In this document: in pieces, positions 52,701 through 56,085 of the stretch
How positions within the stretch are numbered: position 1 is the stretch's first letter
Layout: each line of letters opens with the position of its first letter
Assembly (NCBI GenBank): GCA_001970955.1
Contig: MPUH01000413.1
Location: 1-56,085 of the forward strand
DNA: 56,085 nt
Source: Stentor coeruleus
Lineage: Eukaryota > Ciliophora > Heterotrichea > Heterotrichida > Stentoridae
Direction of reading: 5' to 3'
Position numbers and translations under genes: made by a program
Notes under the pieces: model-generated
Seen by the model: only the letters and a program-made list of their open reading frames with translations
Told to the model about the DNA's origin: nothing
Database searches by the model: none

Positions 52701-55700
52701 TCATCATCAAGTTCATCAAGCAGTAAGAAAAAGAAGACTCCTGTTGTACCTCCTAAGCCTGTGCCAGCACCACCTAAACCTCATGTAGAACCTAAGAAGA
52801 AATCTTCATCATCAAGCTCATCAAGTAGCAAGAAAAAGAAGACTCCAGTTGTACCTCCTAAGCCTGTACCTGTACCTGTGCCAGTACCAGCGCCGCCTAA
52901 ACCTCCAGTAGAACCTAAGAAGAAATCTTCTTCATCAAGTTCATCAAGCAGCAAGAAAAAGAAGACTCCTGTTTTACCTCCTAAGCCTGTGCCAGTTCCA
53001 GCACCACCTAAACCTCCAGTAGAACCAAAGAAGAAATCTTCATCTTCAAGTTCATCAAGCAGTAAAAAAAAGAAGATTCCGGTTGTACCTCCTAAGCCTG
53101 TACCAGCGCCACCTAAACCACCAGTAGAACCTAAGAAGAAATCTTCATCATCAAGCTCATCAAGTAGCAAGAAAAAGAAGACTCCAGTTGTACCTCCTAA
53201 GCCTGTACCTGTACCTGTGCCAGTACCAGCGCCGCCTAAACCTCCAGTAGAACCTAAGAAGAAATCTTCTTCATCAAGTTCATCAAGCAGCAAGAAAAAG
53301 AAGACTCCTGTTTCAGTGCCTGTACCAGTGCCTGTACCAGTGCCACCCAAACCTCATGTAGAGCCTAAGAAAAAATCTTCATCTTCATCAAGCTCTTCAA
53401 GTAGTAAGAAAAAGAAGATTCCTATTGTACCACCTAAGCCTGTACCAGTACCTCCCAAACCTCCTGTAGAACCCAAGAAGAAATCTTCATCATCAAGCTC
53501 TTCAAGCAGCAAGAAAAAGAAGATTCCAGTTGTACCTCCTAAGCCTGTGCCAGTGCCTGTACCAGCACCTCCCAAACCTCATGTAGAGCCTAAGAAGAAA
53601 TCTTCATCATCAAGCTCTTCAAGTAGTAAGAAAAAGAAGATTCCTGTTGTACCTCCTAAGCCTGTGCCAGTACCAGCACCACCCAAACCTCCTGTAGAGC
53701 CTAAGAAGAAATCTTCATCATCAAGCTCTTCAAGCAGTAAGAAAAAGAAGATTCCTGTTGTACCTCCTAAGCCTGCACCTGTGCCTGTACCAGTGCCTGT
53801 ACAACCTCATGTAGAGATCTAGTTCTTCAAGTAGTAAGAAAAAGAAGACTCCAGTAGTGCCTCCAAAGCCAGTTCCTGTTGTACCTCCTAAGCCTGTGCC
53901 TGTGCCAGTACCAGCACCACCTAAACCTCACGTAGAACCTAAGAAGAAATCTTCATCATCATCAAGCTCTTCAAGCAGTAAGAAGAAGAAGATTCCGGTT
54001 GTACCTCCTAAGCCTGTACCTGTGCCAGTACCAGCACCACCCAAACCTCCTGTAGAGCCTAAGAAGAAATCTTCATCATCAAGCTCTTCAAGCAGCAAGA
54101 AAAAGAAGACTCCTGTTGTACCTCCTAAGCCTGTGCCTGTGCCAGTACCAGCACCTCCCAAACCTCATGTAGAGCCTAAGAAGAAATCTTCATCATCATC
54201 AAGCTCTTCAAGCAGTAAGAAGGGGAAGACTCCTGTTGTACCTCCTAAACCTGTGCCAGTGCCAGTACCAGCACCACCCAAACCTCATGTAGAGCCTAAG
54301 AAGAAATCTTCATCATCAAGCTCTTCAAGCAGGAAGAAAAAGAAGACTCCAGTTGTACCTCCTAAGCCTGTACCTGTGCCAGTGCCAGCACCACCCAAAC
54401 CTCATGTAGAGCCTAAGAAGAAATCTTCGTCATCAAGCTCTTCAAGTAGTAAGAAAAAGAAGATTCCTGTTGTACCTCCTAAGCCTGTACCAGCACCACC
54501 CAAACCTCCTGTAGAACCTAAGAAGAAATCTTCATCATCAAGTTCATCAAGTAGCAAGAAAAAGAAAACTCCTGTTGTACCTCCTAAGCCTGTGCCAGTA
54601 CCAGCACCACCTAAACCTCCAGTGGAACCTAAAAAGAAATCTTCATCATCAAGTTCATCAAGCAGCAAGAAAAAGAAAATTCCAGTTATACCTCCAAAGC
54701 CTGTTCCAGTAGTACCTCCTAAGCCTGTTGAGCCTAAAAAAGAAGTGCCAAAGAAGAAGTCTTCATCATCATCAAGTTCTTCAAGCAGTAAGAAAAAGAC
54801 TGCTCCAGTTCCTCCAAAGCCTGTTCCAGTAATACCTCCTAAACCTGTTGAACCTAAAAAAGAAGAGCCTAAGAAGAAGTCTTCTTCATCATCAAGCTCA
54901 TCAAGTAGTAAAAAAAAGAAGATTCCAGTTGTGCCTCCAAAGCCTGTTCCAGTTCCAACACCACCTAAGCCCCCTGTAGAACCCAAGAAAAAATCTTCTT
55001 CTTCAAGTTCATCAAGCAGCAAGAAAAAGAAGATTCCAGTTGTACCTCCTAAACCTGTACCACCTAAACCACCTGTAGAGCCAAAGAAGAAATCTTCATC
55101 TTCAAGCTCTTCAAGCAGTAAGAAAAAGACTACTCCAATAGTACCTCCAAAGCCTGTTCCAGTTATTCCTCCGAAACCAGTTGAACCTAAAAAGGAAATA
55201 CCAAAGAAAAAGTCTTCATCGTCATCGAGCTCCTCAAGTAGTAAGAAAAAGATTACTCCAGTAGTGCCACCAAAACCTGCTCCTCCAGTAGTGCCTCCTA
55301 AAAAAGAAGAGCCTAAGAAAAAATCCTCTTCATCAAGTTCTTCTAGTAGTAAGAAAAAAACAACTCCAGTGCCTCCTAAACCAATTCCAGTTGTACCTCC
55401 AAAACCAGTAGAACCTAAAAAAGAGCAACCTAAGAAGAAATCTTCATCCTCAAGTTCATCAAGCAGTAAGAAAAAAACTACTCCTGTAGTTCCTCCGAAG
55501 CCTACACCAGTGGTACCTCCAAAACCAGTAGAACCTAAAAAAGAAGAGCCTAAGAAGAAATCTTCATCATCAAGCTCTTCAAGCAGCAAGAAAAAGAAGA
55601 TTCCAGTAGTACCTCCAAAACCAATTCCTCTTCAAGCAGCAAGAAAAAGAAGATTCCAGTAGTACCTCCAAAACCAATTCCAGTTATACCTCCTAAACCT

Positions 55701-56085
55701 GTTGAACCTAAAAAAGAAGAACCTAAGAAGAAATCATCATCATCCTCAAGCAGTAAGAAAAAGACTACTCCAGTACCTCCAAAACCAACTCCAGTTGTTC
55801 CTCCTAAACCACCTGCTCCCAAAAAACCTGAAGCACCTAAGAAAAGAAAATCTTCTTCATCTTCAAGTTCATCAAGTGATAAGAAAAAGACTTTCCCTAT
55901 TATACCTCCCAAGCCTCCAATTATAGCACCGAAAAAAGAAGAACCTAAGAAAAAATCTTCGTCTTCAAGCTCATCAAGCAGTAAGAAAAAGAAGATTCCT
56001 GTTGTACCTCCTAAACCTGTACCTGTACCTGTGCCAGTACCAGCACCACCTAAACCTCATGTAGAGCCTAAGAAGAAATCTTCGT
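49794..56085 (+). CDS. Kelch-like propeller protein with giant Ser/Lys/Pro repeat tail, 3' partial
   Basis: The N-terminal 340 or so residues form a kelch-like propeller (HNGKIYFVGGMRVMS, YQDNELYIMAGTDEKNQ, CSGGQMHYYMNKIYYVGAHH). No signal peptide or membrane span. From about residue 355 to the right edge come about 45 tandem units. Each has a tract of mostly nine serines, flanked by KKK before and KKKK after, then a Pro-rich linker such as TPVVPPKPVPVPAPP and a PKPPVEP or PKKEEP end. The frame breaks twice: about 20 nt missing near 53816-53822, and a 53-nt duplication at 55575-55680. Together they sum to +33 nt, so the original frame returns and the gene is open at 56085. The tail is a strongly basic, potentially multi-phosphorylated disordered polymer. 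A cortical or cytoskeletal scaffold is a guess. Confidence 0.85.
53816..53822 (+). other. Apparent 20-nt deletion breaking the repeat gene
   Basis: Compared with the neighbouring units, about 20 nt are missing between GTAGAG and AGTTCTTCAAG, which creates a TAG at 53820-53822 and shifts the frame. This is most likely a repeat collapse in the assembly. Confidence 0.7.
55575..55680. repeat. Tandem duplication, 2 x 53 nt, frame-breaking
   Basis: Bases 55575-55627 and 55628-55680 are identical. The second copy starts in the middle of a linker rather than at a unit boundary, which is unlike all other units and suggests an assembly join. It shifts the frame back to that of the 5' part of the gene. 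Confidence 0.88.

Larger units (their letters stand above)
50855..56085 (+). repeat. Coding tandem repeat array, about 45 units of roughly 75-135 nt
   Basis: The units encode a nine-serine tract, a lysine block and a Pro/Val linker. The serine tract keeps a fixed mixed order of TCN and AGY codons (typically TCT TCA TCA TCA AGC TCT TCA AGC AGT), so whole units duplicated rather than single codons slipping. Central units are nearly identical. Units at both visible ends have older, different linkers (KKEEPKKK, KPVEPKKE). Confidence 0.93.

Noticed and set aside
51260..55912. Long antisense ORFs with GTGTGLGGTTG-type translations
   Set aside because: They are reverse-strand shadows of the Ser/Lys/Pro repeat; the repeat period keeps every frame free of stops.
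50855..56085. Regular repeat spacing suggestive of a CRISPR or satellite array
   Set aside because: The units are in frame, code for protein and have no unique spacers; the organism is a eukaryote.

Overview
The window looks like macronuclear DNA of a heterotrich ciliate, most probably Stentor (S. coeruleus or a close relative). Three things point there. Genes are compact with AT-rich spacers. TAA, TAG and TGA are all used as terminal stops (for example TGA ends the genes at 15812, 25888, 44153 and 47832), which argues against Blepharisma. Five interrupted reading frames are restored by removing exactly 15 nt; all five 15-mers begin GTA, end AG and carry T9-A10. Introns of 15-16 nt combined with a standard code are a known Stentor feature.

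Left part (1-14.2 kb): a surface-protein cluster. A kelch / cysteine-rich / membrane protein runs in from the left edge (+). Next is a very large secreted leishmanolysin-type metalloprotease with dozens of cysteine-rich modules (-), then a paralogous kelch / cysteine-rich / membrane protein (-), and then a decayed relic of the same kelch family (13.74-14.17 kb).

Middle (14.7-31 kb): housekeeping and regulatory genes. These are a lipid-anchored-looking MORN-repeat protein, a small two-span membrane protein, a B-box/WD40 protein packed tail to tail (16 nt) with the ribosome-assembly GTPase BMS1, a two-repeat Myb protein, a degraded tRNA-Gln, an unknown conserved-looking protein, a truncated haemoglobin, an intact tRNA-Lys(TTT), a secreted beta-propeller-like protein and a small unknown protein with one intron.

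Right part (31.2-56 kb): a long coiled-coil protein with LC8-like motifs, a LamG / cysteine-repeat / multi-span receptor-like protein with two introns, a secreted cysteine-rich protein, an FG/SLFG-rich nucleoporin-like protein split by a 53-nt duplication, a kinesin-1-like motor, and a kelch-propeller protein with a giant Ser/Lys/Pro repeat tail that runs off the right edge.

Assembly quality matters here. There are eight single-N gaps, seven of them flanked by direct duplications of 25-135 nt, three of exactly 64 nt. Two further N-free 53-nt tandem duplications break frames. Most apparent frameshifts are therefore best read as assembly scars.

Less ordinary observations: a minus-strand frame at 41.05-41.77 kb that reads protein-like only if TAA/TAG are sense codons; the nine-serine repeat tail with a fixed codon order; and C-over-G skew on the coding strand upstream of many start codons. 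I did not find a complete undescribed multi-gene system.
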